Shown here piece after piece: positions 34,752 to 43,000 of a stretch of 64,000 bases of DNA. The DNA comes from Planctomicrobium sp051466335 (lineage in GTDB: Bacteria; Planctomycetota; Planctomycetia; Planctomycetales; Planctomycetaceae): NCBI RefSeq assembly GCF_051466335.1, contig NZ_CP195793.1:372001-436000 (forward strand). Reading direction: 5' to 3'. Both the position numbers and the translations under genes were made by a program. Position 1 is the first letter of the stretch. The number at the start of each line of letters is the position of its first letter. The notes beneath the pieces were generated by a model. It saw only the letters and a program-made list of their open reading frames with translations, was not told the DNA's origin and ran no database searches.

Positions 34752-35729
34752 ATGGCGAAAAAGCGTTCTGGTTTTACTCTTATTGAACTGCTCGTGGTGA
34801 TTGCGATCATCGCAGTTCTGATTGCACTTTTGCTGCCAGCTGTTCAGCAGGCGCGAGAAGCGGCTCGCCGTTCACAGTGCAAAAACAACCTCAAGCAAAT
34901 CGGTCTTGCTCTCCACAACTACCACGACACCTACAATGCGATGCCCCCTGGGAACATTGCGGACAATCTCATGCACCGCATCACTGCCTGGGTGTCTATT
35001 CTCCCACAAATCGAGCAAAGCGCGGTTTACAACAAACTCGATTTCGGTCGCGGTTTCTGGTTCGGCGATCCAGCTGCTGAACACAACAAGCTCGTGATGA
35101 ACGGATTCAAGGTTCCGGCCTTCGTCTGCCCATCCAGCAGCCTTCCTGATTCAGCTGAAGAAGCAGGTGCGAGCCTGTTCCGTGGTTCCTATGTCTTTAT
35201 CCGCGGGGCCACCACCGATGGATCGACAGACCACACCGCGGTTCGCGGACCAGTTTCTCGCGGAGGTGTTTTCTTCCACAACAGCCGCACCCGATTCGGC
35301 GACATGACCGACGGTTCTTCCAACACGTTCCTCGTCAGCGAGCAAAGCTCTTTCATCGGTCCGAACAATAATGCCGACCCACGCCCGCAAGACGCCAGCG
35401 GATTCTGGATGGGGAACTACGCCAGCCCAGGTGATGCTCGCGGCAACGGAACTTACGGGTCTGGTTACTACGATGCGCGCTGCTACGGTCTGACAACTCT
35501 CCATCCGAACGTTCCAATCGGATTCCGGGGCGAACTCAATCCAGATGGATCGGGAAGCCCAGGAACAACTCGTACCGATTGCAACTCCGCCTTGCAGTCG
35601 GCTCACGTTGGAATCGTCCACGCGTTGATGGGCGACGGCTCAGTTCGCGGCATCAGCGAAAACATCGCGATGACAACTGCAATGAACCTTGCCAACAAAG
35701 CAGACGGCAACGTCGTCGGCGAGTTCTAA
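34752..35729 (+). CDS. DUF1559 prepilin-like surface protein
   Basis: A 325-residue protein. GTG 34743 is three codons upstream, but ATG 34752 (MAKKRSG) is the standard start. Residues 1-30 form a type IV prepilin-like leader and helix (KKRSGFTLIELLVVIAIIAVLIALLLPAVQQAREAARRSQC shape; cleavage between Gly and Phe). The DUF1559 domain covers the rest: NNLKQIGLALHNYHDTYNAMPPG, the internal 'FGDMTDGSSNTFLVSEQS' and the end 'HALMGDGSVRGISENI' with VVGEF as last residues, all diagnostic. Such proteins are a planctomycete hallmark, in large paralogous families, thought to be pseudopilins or surface fibres. It follows a lipoprotein gene and precedes a strong terminator. Confidence 0.93.
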   Translation: MAKKRSGFTLIELLVVIAIIAVLIALLLPAVQQAREAARRSQCKNNLKQIGLALHNYHDTYNAMPPGNIADNLMHRITAWVSILPQIEQSAVYNKLDFGRGFWFGDPAAEHNKLVMNGFKVPAFVCPSSSLPDSAEEAGASLFRGSYVFIRGATTDGSTDHTAVRGPVSRGGVFFHNSRTRFGDMTDGSSNTFLVSEQSSFIGPNNNADPRPQDASGFWMGNYASPGDARGNGTYGSGYYDARCYGLTTLHPNVPIGFRGELNPDGSGSPGTTRTDCNSALQSAHVGIVHALMGDGSVRGISENIAMTTAMNLANKADGNVVGEF

Positions 35730-35763
35730 GCAACACGAGCTCATTCCGAGTCTTTTCAAAAAA

Positions 35764-35802
35764 AGCACCTCAGCGATCATCGTTGGGGTGCTTTTCTTTT
35801 TT
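35764..35802 (+). terminator. Intrinsic terminator after the first DUF1559 gene
   Basis: A 13-bp stem (AGCACCTCAGCGA with TCGTTGGGGTGCT, some G-U) and 3-nt loop followed by TTTTCTTTTTT. Confidence 0.85.
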
Positions 35803-36213
35803 GCCCCTAGCTAATTCGAACCTAAACAAATCTTCGATTAGTTCTCATCGAATCTTTATTAATCCTTCATCTTCCGGAGGTATTTTGGCTGGCTGAAAGA
35901 AAGCAGCGAATCAGACACGAGAAAACGGCAGCTGCCCAACTGCACACATCAACAAACACAAAGCTACTCAACCAAATATCTTACGCCGACAACGCATTCA
36001 AATGTGTCGCACAGGCTGCGAATTCCAATGATCGGTGAAGAGAGTCAAGAAGTGTCTATTTTTGAATCGGAAAGATACAGCGTCGCTCATTAATTGCCAC
36101 ATAAATACTGCGAAACCTCTTAGTTAACACCGCGATAAGTGCTCTTTTTTGCGCCGTCAACTGTTTCGACTGTCATGCTATCCATACCGACTCGTTACGA
36201 AGGTTTTTCATTA
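35803..36213. other. Intergenic stretch between two DUF1559 genes
   Basis: About 410 bp, more AT-rich than the genes. A short inverted repeat TTCGAT/ATCGAA near 35836-35858 is followed by TCTTTATT and could be a second weak hairpin. No frame longer than the start of the next gene is supported; it presumably carries the second promoter. Confidence 0.35.
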
Positions 36214-37161
36214 ATGAAAAAGCGTTCCGGTTTTACTCTCATCGAACTCTTGGTCGTGATCGCGATCATCGCAGTTCTCATCGCCCTCCTCTTACCTGCC
36301 GTTCAGCAGGCCAGAGAGGCGGCTCGTCGTTCCCAGTGCCGAAATAACCTCAAGCAAATCGGCTTGGCACTACACAACTACCACGATTCTTTCAACGCGA
36401 TTCCTCCCGGAAGCATCGTCCTCAGGAATGCTGCTGGAACCGTTTACAACGGGCACGGATGGACATGGCATGCCAGCATTCTTCCCTATGTTGACCAGGC
36501 CAACATCTACCAGGGCATTCAGGGACCAGACTCCAGCGGAATGGGTGCCGAAGCTGGCGGCGTCAACGATCCAAAGCAAGTACTGGGTGGGGCAACAACA
36601 ATCCCGGTATTTATCTGCTCCTCTCACCCAGACGTGCGTATGGGCGTGCAGAAAAACGGCTACTCAACCTCCACTTACAATGGGAACATGGGAACACTCA
36701 TCGGGAACAGTAGTGATGACTGTGCCGGGGGCGGGAAGACATTCGCTCAACAAAGCCAGCCCGGCGGTTGTATGAACGCCGACGGAATGTTCTTCATCAG
36801 CAGCCATGTCCGATTTGCTGATGTCAAGGATGGTCTTTCAAACACCATCATGGTGAGCGAAGTGATTGACTCAGGCGGCGATGCAGACATGCTCGGCGGA
36901 GCAGGTTCGGACCGCAAATACGTCTTCTCAAATGGTGCAGACAGCAACCCTCCGACCGAAATGTCTGAGTATCTGATCGCTGCAGAAAGCAATGACCCAA
37001 TCAACTCCTACAGCGAAGAGGCAGCGGGAAGCTATCACGTTGGAGGCGCTCACTTTCTGCTTGGGGATGGAAGCGTCCGCTTCATCTCCGAGAATATTTC
37101 GATGGCGACTTACCAGTCAGTCAGCACCCGTCGCTCCGCTGAAATCGTCGGCGAATTCTAA
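36214..37161 (+). CDS. DUF1559 prepilin-like surface protein, second copy
   Basis: A 315-residue paralogue of the protein at 34752. ATG 36214 (MKKRSG) has GAAGG upstream; the frame runs back to 36139. Same leader and helix, including the identical FTLIELLVVIAIIAVLIALLLPAVQQA core, then CRNNLKQIGLALHNYHDSFNAIPPGS, FADVKDGLSNTIMVSEVI and the HFLLGDGSVRFISENISMATYQSVSTR end, finishing EIVGEF. It lies in front of a second lipoprotein gene. The two DUF1559/lipoprotein pairs in a row look like a duplication with the lipoprotein on different sides. Confidence 0.93.
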   Translation: MKKRSGFTLIELLVVIAIIAVLIALLLPAVQQAREAARRSQCRNNLKQIGLALHNYHDSFNAIPPGSIVLRNAAGTVYNGHGWTWHASILPYVDQANIYQGIQGPDSSGMGAEAGGVNDPKQVLGGATTIPVFICSSHPDVRMGVQKNGYSTSTYNGNMGTLIGNSSDDCAGGGKTFAQQSQPGGCMNADGMFFISSHVRFADVKDGLSNTIMVSEVIDSGGDADMLGGAGSDRKYVFSNGADSNPPTEMSEYLIAAESNDPINSYSEEAAGSYHVGGAHFLLGDGSVRFISENISMATYQSVSTRRSAEIVGEF

Positions 37162-37277
37162 CCGCCGGTGGCGTCCCGCTGGCAGGAGTGCTGCAAGACG
37201 CATTCAGTGTGGTTCGGGAATATTCTCCGGACGTCTCTGACCGAATTCTACCTTCACGAAAGTTGAGAGAAGTGTTT

Positions 37278-37712
37278 TTGAATCAGTGGATCAAGCAGTC
37301 TTTTCTTATCATTACGATCTGCTTCACCGGTTGCAGTCAAGGTTTAAATGATCAGCCAGAACTTGGTGAAGTCGTCGGAACCATCACATATGAAGGCAAA
37401 CCATTAAGCGGCGCTTCGATCACCTTCATACCCGTTGATGGTCGCCCTGCCAGTGGCAAAGCCGACGCCGAAGGGAAATACGAACTGACTTACATTCGCA
37501 CAACAAAAGGGTGCAAAATTGGGAAGTCAAAAGTAGAAATCACCACTGGAAAAGAAGGCGAAGATGAAATTGAACAGGAGGGGGATGATTATGTTCAGAA
37601 GCCCACCAAAGGTGGACCTCCCTCGATTCCTGCAAAGTACAATGTCATGACCGAATTGACGGCCGATGTTCTGGCGGGCAAGAACACGATTGACTTCGAT
37701 CTGAAAAAGTAA
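37278..37712 (+). CDS. Small lipoprotein paired with the second DUF1559 gene
   Basis: A 144-residue protein probably starting at TTG 37278 (MNQWIKQSFLIITICFTGC) after a GAGAGAAG site; GTG 37272 is two codons earlier and the open frame extends to 37188. The lipobox FTGC puts the Cys at about residue 19. The mature part again is a carboxypeptidase-regulatory-like domain (LGEVVGTITYEGKPLSGASITFIPVDGRPASGKADAEGKYELTY). A charged KEGEDEIEQEGDDY segment follows. It is 116 bp after DUF1559 copy two. Non-ATG starts are common in this window. Confidence 0.75.
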   Translation: MNQWIKQSFLIITICFTGCSQGLNDQPELGEVVGTITYEGKPLSGASITFIPVDGRPASGKADAEGKYELTYIRTTKGCKIGKSKVEITTGKEGEDEIEQEGDDYVQKPTKGGPPSIPAKYNVMTELTADVLAGKNTIDFDLKK

Positions 37713-37744
37713 CGACTGCGTCATCGAGACCATCTAAAACGTCG

Positions 37745-37788
37745 AGAGTTCTGCATCTCATTGACAGGTGCAGAACTCTTTTTGTTTT
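37745..37788 (+). terminator. Intrinsic terminator after the second lipoprotein gene
   Basis: A perfect 11-bp stem AGAGTTCTGCA/TGCAGAACTCT (37745-37755 and 37769-37779), 13-nt loop, followed by TTTTTGTTTT. Confidence 0.85.
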
Positions 37789-37826
37789 CCCAGTTGTAAC
37801 GCCCGCTTTTTGACGGCGCCATCACC

Positions 37827-38774
37827 TCAATTGTTTTCGAAGACCGCTTTCATTTTCTGCAGACCGGTTTCGACAACCAGTTTCGCATCCTGCTTCCAAT
37901 AGGTCTCATTGAACAGTTCCAGTGAAACTGCACCGTTGAATCCAATTTTTCGAAGTGTTTCAATAATCAATTTCCAAGGTGCCACACCATCTCCCGGATA
38001 GACACGCTGGCTGTCATTGATCTCGGTCCGTGGCGGTTCCGCTGGGTAGTCGTTGAAGTGGAAACAACGAATCGTTTGCCCGGAAACATTCAACAACCCC
38101 TGCAGACTGCTCCCCCCTTTGTAGATGTGGTACACGTCGGCGAGCAAGCACGCATCTGGATCCCCACTTTCAATCACGACGAACATCGATTCACCGAGAC
38201 GCGAGAGGTTTTTCGAGAACCCCCAGACTTCGACCTGTGGAATGACGCCAATATTCCGACCAATTTCCAGAATGGCAGCATATCGCTCTGCAGCAGCAAA
38301 GAGGTCGACGAGTGGTGAGTTTGCTTCGTGCATCCCAATCGGAGGAGCTGCAATCAGAGTTCCGCCGATGGAATGAACAAGATCCATGTCTCGTTTAAGT
38401 TGCTCCAATCCCTGCTTGCGCTCCACTTCATCATCAACGATCCACTTCGCAAATCCGATCGCACTTTCGACTCGCAAGCCTTTGTCTTCGATCTTCTTTT
38501 TGAGATCTGGGAGCGACTTCCCAGAGTCTCGATAGCGTTCAATTTCACCAATCCAGGGTTCGATCCCGTCATATCCAGCAACGCCGACCAGGTCGATTTC
38601 CTCTTCCAAGGAAAGATTCTGACCACGAATCGTACTTGTGTTGAGGCAATAGCGGACTTTCAATGGAGCGGTGATTTGAGTTTCTGCAGCAGACGCCTCG
38701 GGAGAGATGGCAAGCATTCCAAGTCCTGTGATGGTCGAGGCGGTGAGAAACTGGCGACGATTTGCAGTTGTCAT
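37827..38774 (-). CDS. Tat-exported sugar phosphate isomerase/epimerase-like protein
   Basis: A 315-residue TIM-barrel protein of the xylose isomerase-like (AP endonuclease 2) superfamily. Start ATG 38774 gives NRRQFLTASTITGLGMLAISPEASA, a twin-arginine-type signal (paired Arg then hydrophobic segment, cleavage near ASA/AE). The barrel follows: LEEEIDLVGVAGYDGIEPWIGE, GGTLIAAPPIG, VEVWGFSKNLSRLGESMFVVIESGDPDACLLADVYHIYKGG, IRCFHFNDYPAEPP, YPGDGVAPWKLIIETLRKIGFNGAVSLELFN. The His/Asp/Glu residues expected to bind metal are present. Substrate unknown; many planctomycete homologues act on sugars or inositol derivatives in the periplasm. Divergent to folD. Confidence 0.85.
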   Translation of the reverse strand: MTTANRRQFLTASTITGLGMLAISPEASAAETQITAPLKVRYCLNTSTIRGQNLSLEEEIDLVGVAGYDGIEPWIGEIERYRDSGKSLPDLKKKIEDKGLRVESAIGFAKWIVDDEVERKQGLEQLKRDMDLVHSIGGTLIAAPPIGMHEANSPLVDLFAAAERYAAILEIGRNIGVIPQVEVWGFSKNLSRLGESMFVVIESGDPDACLLADVYHIYKGGSSLQGLLNVSGQTIRCFHFNDYPAEPPRTEINDSQRVYPGDGVAPWKLIIETLRKIGFNGAVSLELFNETYWKQDAKLVVETGLQKMKAVFENN

Positions 38775-38952
38775 GGAGGCAAGTCCAATACCCAGGTGGG
38801 AGAAAAACAGGTGAATCAAATTCTATATGACGAGGCCGCTTTACATCCAGCATGGACTCCACGCCCTACGACCGATCATTGATAAAGATCCTACCGATCT
38901 TGCAACCAGTGCATTATCCTTGATGGTTCCAAATCTGAAAGGAATTTCGAGA

Positions 38953-39825
38953 GTGACTGCAAAACTCATTGACGGAAAAGCGACAGCAGCCAAGTTGAAT
39001 CAAGCACTCGCTGTGCGAGTTCAGGCATTTAATGAAAAGTCTGGAGTTCTCCCCCATTTGGCAGCAATTCTGGTAGGTGACGATCCTGCCAGTGCTGTCT
39101 ATGTTCGCAACAAGCAGCGATCGTGTGCCCAGGCTGGGTTGAAAAGCACGCTCCACAAACTGGATGGCTCAACAACTCAATCCGATCTACTGGATCTCAT
39201 CGCCACGCTGAATTCCGATCCAGACGTCCATGGAATTCTGGTTCAGTTGCCACTCCCGAAACAAATCGAAGAGAAAATCGTCCTCGATTCTGTCGCCCCG
39301 ATGAAGGATGTGGACTGCTTCCACCCGGAAAACGTGGGCTTAATGGTTCAGGGGAGGCCACGCTTTCTTCCGTGTACTCCCGCTGGCTGCCACGTCTTGA
39401 TCGAGGAATCCGGAATCCAGATCCCAGGTTCTCACGCAGTCGTCATCGGGCGAAGTGAAATCGTCGGAAAACCAATGGGCATGATGCTCGTCCAGAAGGG
39501 GGCCAACGCGGACTGCACGATAACCATTGCTCACAGCAGGACCAAAAACCTCAAAGAGATCACCCGCCAGGCAGATATTCTGATCGCAGCGACGGGTCGC
39601 CCGAATACCGTGACAGCGGACATGGTGAAAGCAGGGGCGTGCGTGATTGACGTTGGCATCAATCGCGTCGGCGACAAACTGGTTGGAGACATTGATTTCG
39701 ACGCCGTTAAAGAAGTCGCAGGCTTCATCACCCCAGTCCCGGGCGGGGTCGGACCAATGACGATCGCGATGCTCCTCGAGAACACGCTCACCGCTGCGGA
39801 ACTTCAAACTGCGAAAAGCAAGTAG
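38953..39825 (+). CDS. folD: Bifunctional methylenetetrahydrofolate dehydrogenase/cyclohydrolase
   Basis: A 290-residue enzyme of folate C1 metabolism, converting 5,10-methylene-THF to 10-formyl-THF. The frame extends 42 codons upstream, but GTG 38953 with AAAGGA upstream gives the family N-terminus TAKLIDGKATAAKLNQAL. Motifs: PHLAAILVGDDPASAVYVRNKQRSCAQAG (with the active-site Tyr and Lys), DVHGILVQLPLPKQI, KDVDCFHPENVG, GRSEIVGKPMGMMLVQKGANADCTI (nucleotide binding) and ITPVPGGVGPMTIAMLLENT. Complete. Downstream lie hairpins, then the giant protein gene. Confidence 0.93.
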   Translation: MTAKLIDGKATAAKLNQALAVRVQAFNEKSGVLPHLAAILVGDDPASAVYVRNKQRSCAQAGLKSTLHKLDGSTTQSDLLDLIATLNSDPDVHGILVQLPLPKQIEEKIVLDSVAPMKDVDCFHPENVGLMVQGRPRFLPCTPAGCHVLIEESGIQIPGSHAVVIGRSEIVGKPMGMMLVQKGANADCTITIAHSRTKNLKEITRQADILIAATGRPNTVTADMVKAGACVIDVGINRVGDKLVGDIDFDAVKEVAGFITPVPGGVGPMTIAMLLENTLTAAELQTAKSK

Positions 39826-39899
39826 ACCGGCTTTGGACTGATCCACAAGCACGGATTGCAATCTCGATCAAACTCTCGAGTTTTCTATTTTGAGGTGAC

Positions 39900-39922
39900 A
39901 CCTAACGCAAGTTACGTTAGGT
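39900..39922. repeat. Inverted repeat (hairpin 1) between folD and the giant gene
   Basis: A perfect 8-bp inverted repeat ACCTAACG (39900-39907) / CGTTAGGT (39915-39922) with a 7-nt loop. No T-run follows, so it is not a plain intrinsic terminator. Confidence 0.5.
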
Positions 39923-39962
39923 TATACACCCCAGACCCATCAACAAATCGCAATTCATCGAT

Positions 39963-39997
39963 TTCAAGAGCCGACCGTCATGAAGACGGCTCTTGAA
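39963..39997. repeat. Inverted repeat (hairpin 2) between folD and the giant gene
   Basis: An 11-bp inverted repeat TTCAAGAGCCG (39963-39973) / CGGCTCTTGAA (39987-39997), with an alternative inner stem CCGTC/GACGG. It lies about 63 nt upstream of the start of the 1708-residue protein. No U-run on either strand. It may be a leader element or an RNA-stability hairpin. Confidence 0.5.
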
Positions 39998-40060
39998 GCG
40001 ATCGGATTGTGATTCATACCTACGAGTCATTCCTGAGATCTCGACTGAAGAGGAACTCAC

Positions 40061-43000
40061 ATGCAGAGACTACTAGTGGTTTGCTTCATCAGCCTACTCA
40101 GCTGTCAAACAGCTTGGAGTGCTGATCAGGAAGCGGGCTTTAAACCCATTTTCGACGGAAAAACCCTCGATGGATGGAAGGGTGAGGAAGGCTTCTGGAA
40201 GGTTGCTGATGGAGCCATCGTTGGCGAAACAACCGCCGAAAAGCCACTGAACCACAACACATTCCTCGTCTGGGAACGCGGTGACGTCGATGATTTCGAG
40301 CTTCGCTTGAAGTTTCGGCTGAGCGGTTCGGATGCTGCGAACAGCGGAATTCAGTTCCGTGGCGTTCAGCAGCCAAATGGTCAGGTCGTTGGGTATCAGG
40401 CTGACATCGACCGTTCTGGCACTTATTGCGGAATGCTCTATGACGAAGCTGCTCGCGGATTTCTCGCAGAACGTGGGCAAAAATCCGTGTTCAACGAATC
40501 GGGCGAGAAACAAAGCGAGCAAGTCAACGACAAGGCTGAGCTTCTCAAGCACATCGATATCAACGGCTGGAATGAATACGCCATTCTGGCAAAAGGGAGC
40601 CACATCGTTCTCAAGATCAACGGCCACGTCACCGCCGAGTTGATTGATCATGACAAAAACGGTCTGGATCGAATCGGGATTCTCGCATTGCAGCTTCACG
40701 CCGGCCCACCGATGAAGGTGGAATTCAAAGACATTCTCCTGAAGCGGTTACCGCTGGAAGACGATTGGAAGAAAATCGTCTTTGTTGCAGGAAATCCGAG
40801 TCACGCTTACTTCTCTCACGAACATCGTGCGGGATGCCTGCTGCTCCAAAAGAGCTTCGAAGCTGCTCGCAAAGAACACGGCCTGAAAGTCATTTCCACT
40901 GTTTACACCAACGGATTCCCCAAAGACACCACCGCTTTCGACAACGCCAGCACCGTTGTCGCATATTGCGACGGTGGAGCAGGGCACTTCCTGAATCCGC
41001 ATCTCAAAGAGTTCGACAAAGAGATTGTCCCATCTGGTATCGGTCTCGTCTGCATTCACTACGGTGTTGAAACAACCAAGGGTGAAGCAGGTGATCACTT
41101 CCTCAAATGGATTGGTGGATACTTCGAACCACATTGGTCAGTAAACCCACACTGGACTGCGACATTTGACCGCTTTCCTGACCATCCAATCAGCCGCGGT
41201 GTTCGGCCATTCGAAATCAATGACGAGTGGTACTATCACATGCGTTTTGTTCCAGAGATGAAGGGGGTCACTCCGATCCTGACAGCCCTGCCACCACGCG
41301 AATCACTGAATCGCGAGGATGGACCTCATTCCAATAACCCTGCTGTTCGTGAAGCTGTGCTGGTTCGTGAAGAACCCCAGCACATGGGCTGGGCATATGA
41401 TCGGGAAGATGGCAAAGGCCGCGGCTTCGGATTCACAGGAGGACATAACCATGTGAACTGGCAGCATGACGATTTCCGTAAAGTTGTCTTGAACGCCATC
41501 CTCTGGACTGCACACGGTGAAGTCCCTGAGAACGGTGTTGAGAGCCCATCTCTCTCCAAAGAGGAGATGGAAGCCAATCAGGACGAACCAGCCCCTGCTG
41601 ACTTCAAGTTCCATCCAGTTCAACAAAATAAAGTTTCGGCCAACACAGTTCCGCTCAAGGCGAAGCCGATCTTTCAATCGCCCATCATCACTCCTGCCAC
41701 TCCCGGCCACGGAGTTAAAATCGATGTTGATGTCAGCGGGGCAAAGTCGCTGTACCTTGTCGTCACCGACGCTGGCGATGGCTACTCCTATGACTGGGCC
41801 AATTGGGGTTCTCCCACTCTGCTGGTCGATCCCGAAGATCCATCCAAAGGAAGCCTGAAGCTCACAGAACTGAAATGGGAAACTGCATCTTCAGCCTGGG
41901 GCGAAGTTCGGGTGAATGCGAATGCCGAAGGGAGAGATCTCCGTATTAATGGAAAGCCCGTTCCGTTCGGAATCGGCACTCACGCGAATTCAGTGATTCA
42001 CTTCAAGTTACCAGACGATCACAAGTTCACTCGCTTCCAGTCTTTCGCTGGAATTGATGATGGCGGATCTCAGCAGGGGAACTCTTCCGTACGGTTCCTG
42101 CTTTTTAATCAAGCTCCTCCGGAATCAGTAATTTCGGCAACGGCCGGAGGAGCGAGTCATGAAACAGAAGTTGCTGTAGAACAATTGGACGTCCATCCGG
42201 ATCTGGTCGCGACGTTGTTTGCGTCCGAGCCGATGATGTCCAACCCTTCCACGATTGATATCGACCATTTGGGTCGAATCTGGATGTGCGAAGCAATTAA
42301 CTACCGGGCATTTGCAAATCGTGATGTCATCGGAGAACGACCGGAGTCCGATCGGATTCTGGTCCTCGAAGATGTCGACGGAGACGGTGTCGCCGACAAG
42401 TCGACGACTTTCTACTCGGGCCCGGATGTTGACTCCGCTCACGGAGTGCTTGTACTTCCCACTGTCGATGGAAAGGGGCTACGGCTTCTCGTTTCCGCAT
42501 TGGACAAAGTCTTCTTTCTGATCGACGATAACGGCGATCTCAAAGCGGACCGAAAAGAGGTTCTCTTCACAGGAATCGACGGTGCACAGCATGACCACGG
42601 GATTCATGCCGTGCACTTCGGTCCCGATGGAAAGTTTTACTTCAACTTCGGAAACTCCGGCGTCCGTATTAAAGACAAGAATGGCGAGCCGATCGTCGAC
42701 AAGGCTGGGAACGTCGTTGAGGACGCTGGAAAGCCTTACCGACAAGGGATGGTTTTTCGGTGTAATCTGGATGGTTCCGACTTCGAAACGCTCGGATGGA
42801 ACTTTCGTAATAACTGGGAAGCCTGTGTCGACTCCTATGGAACGATCTGGCAGTCCGACAACGATGACGACGGTAATCGTGGCGTCCGCATCAACTACGT
42901 GATGGAATTCGGAAACTATGGTTACGTCGATGAAATTTCAGGCGCGGGCTGGCCGGCACATCGCACCAACATGGAAAGCGATATCCCCAGCCGTCACTGG

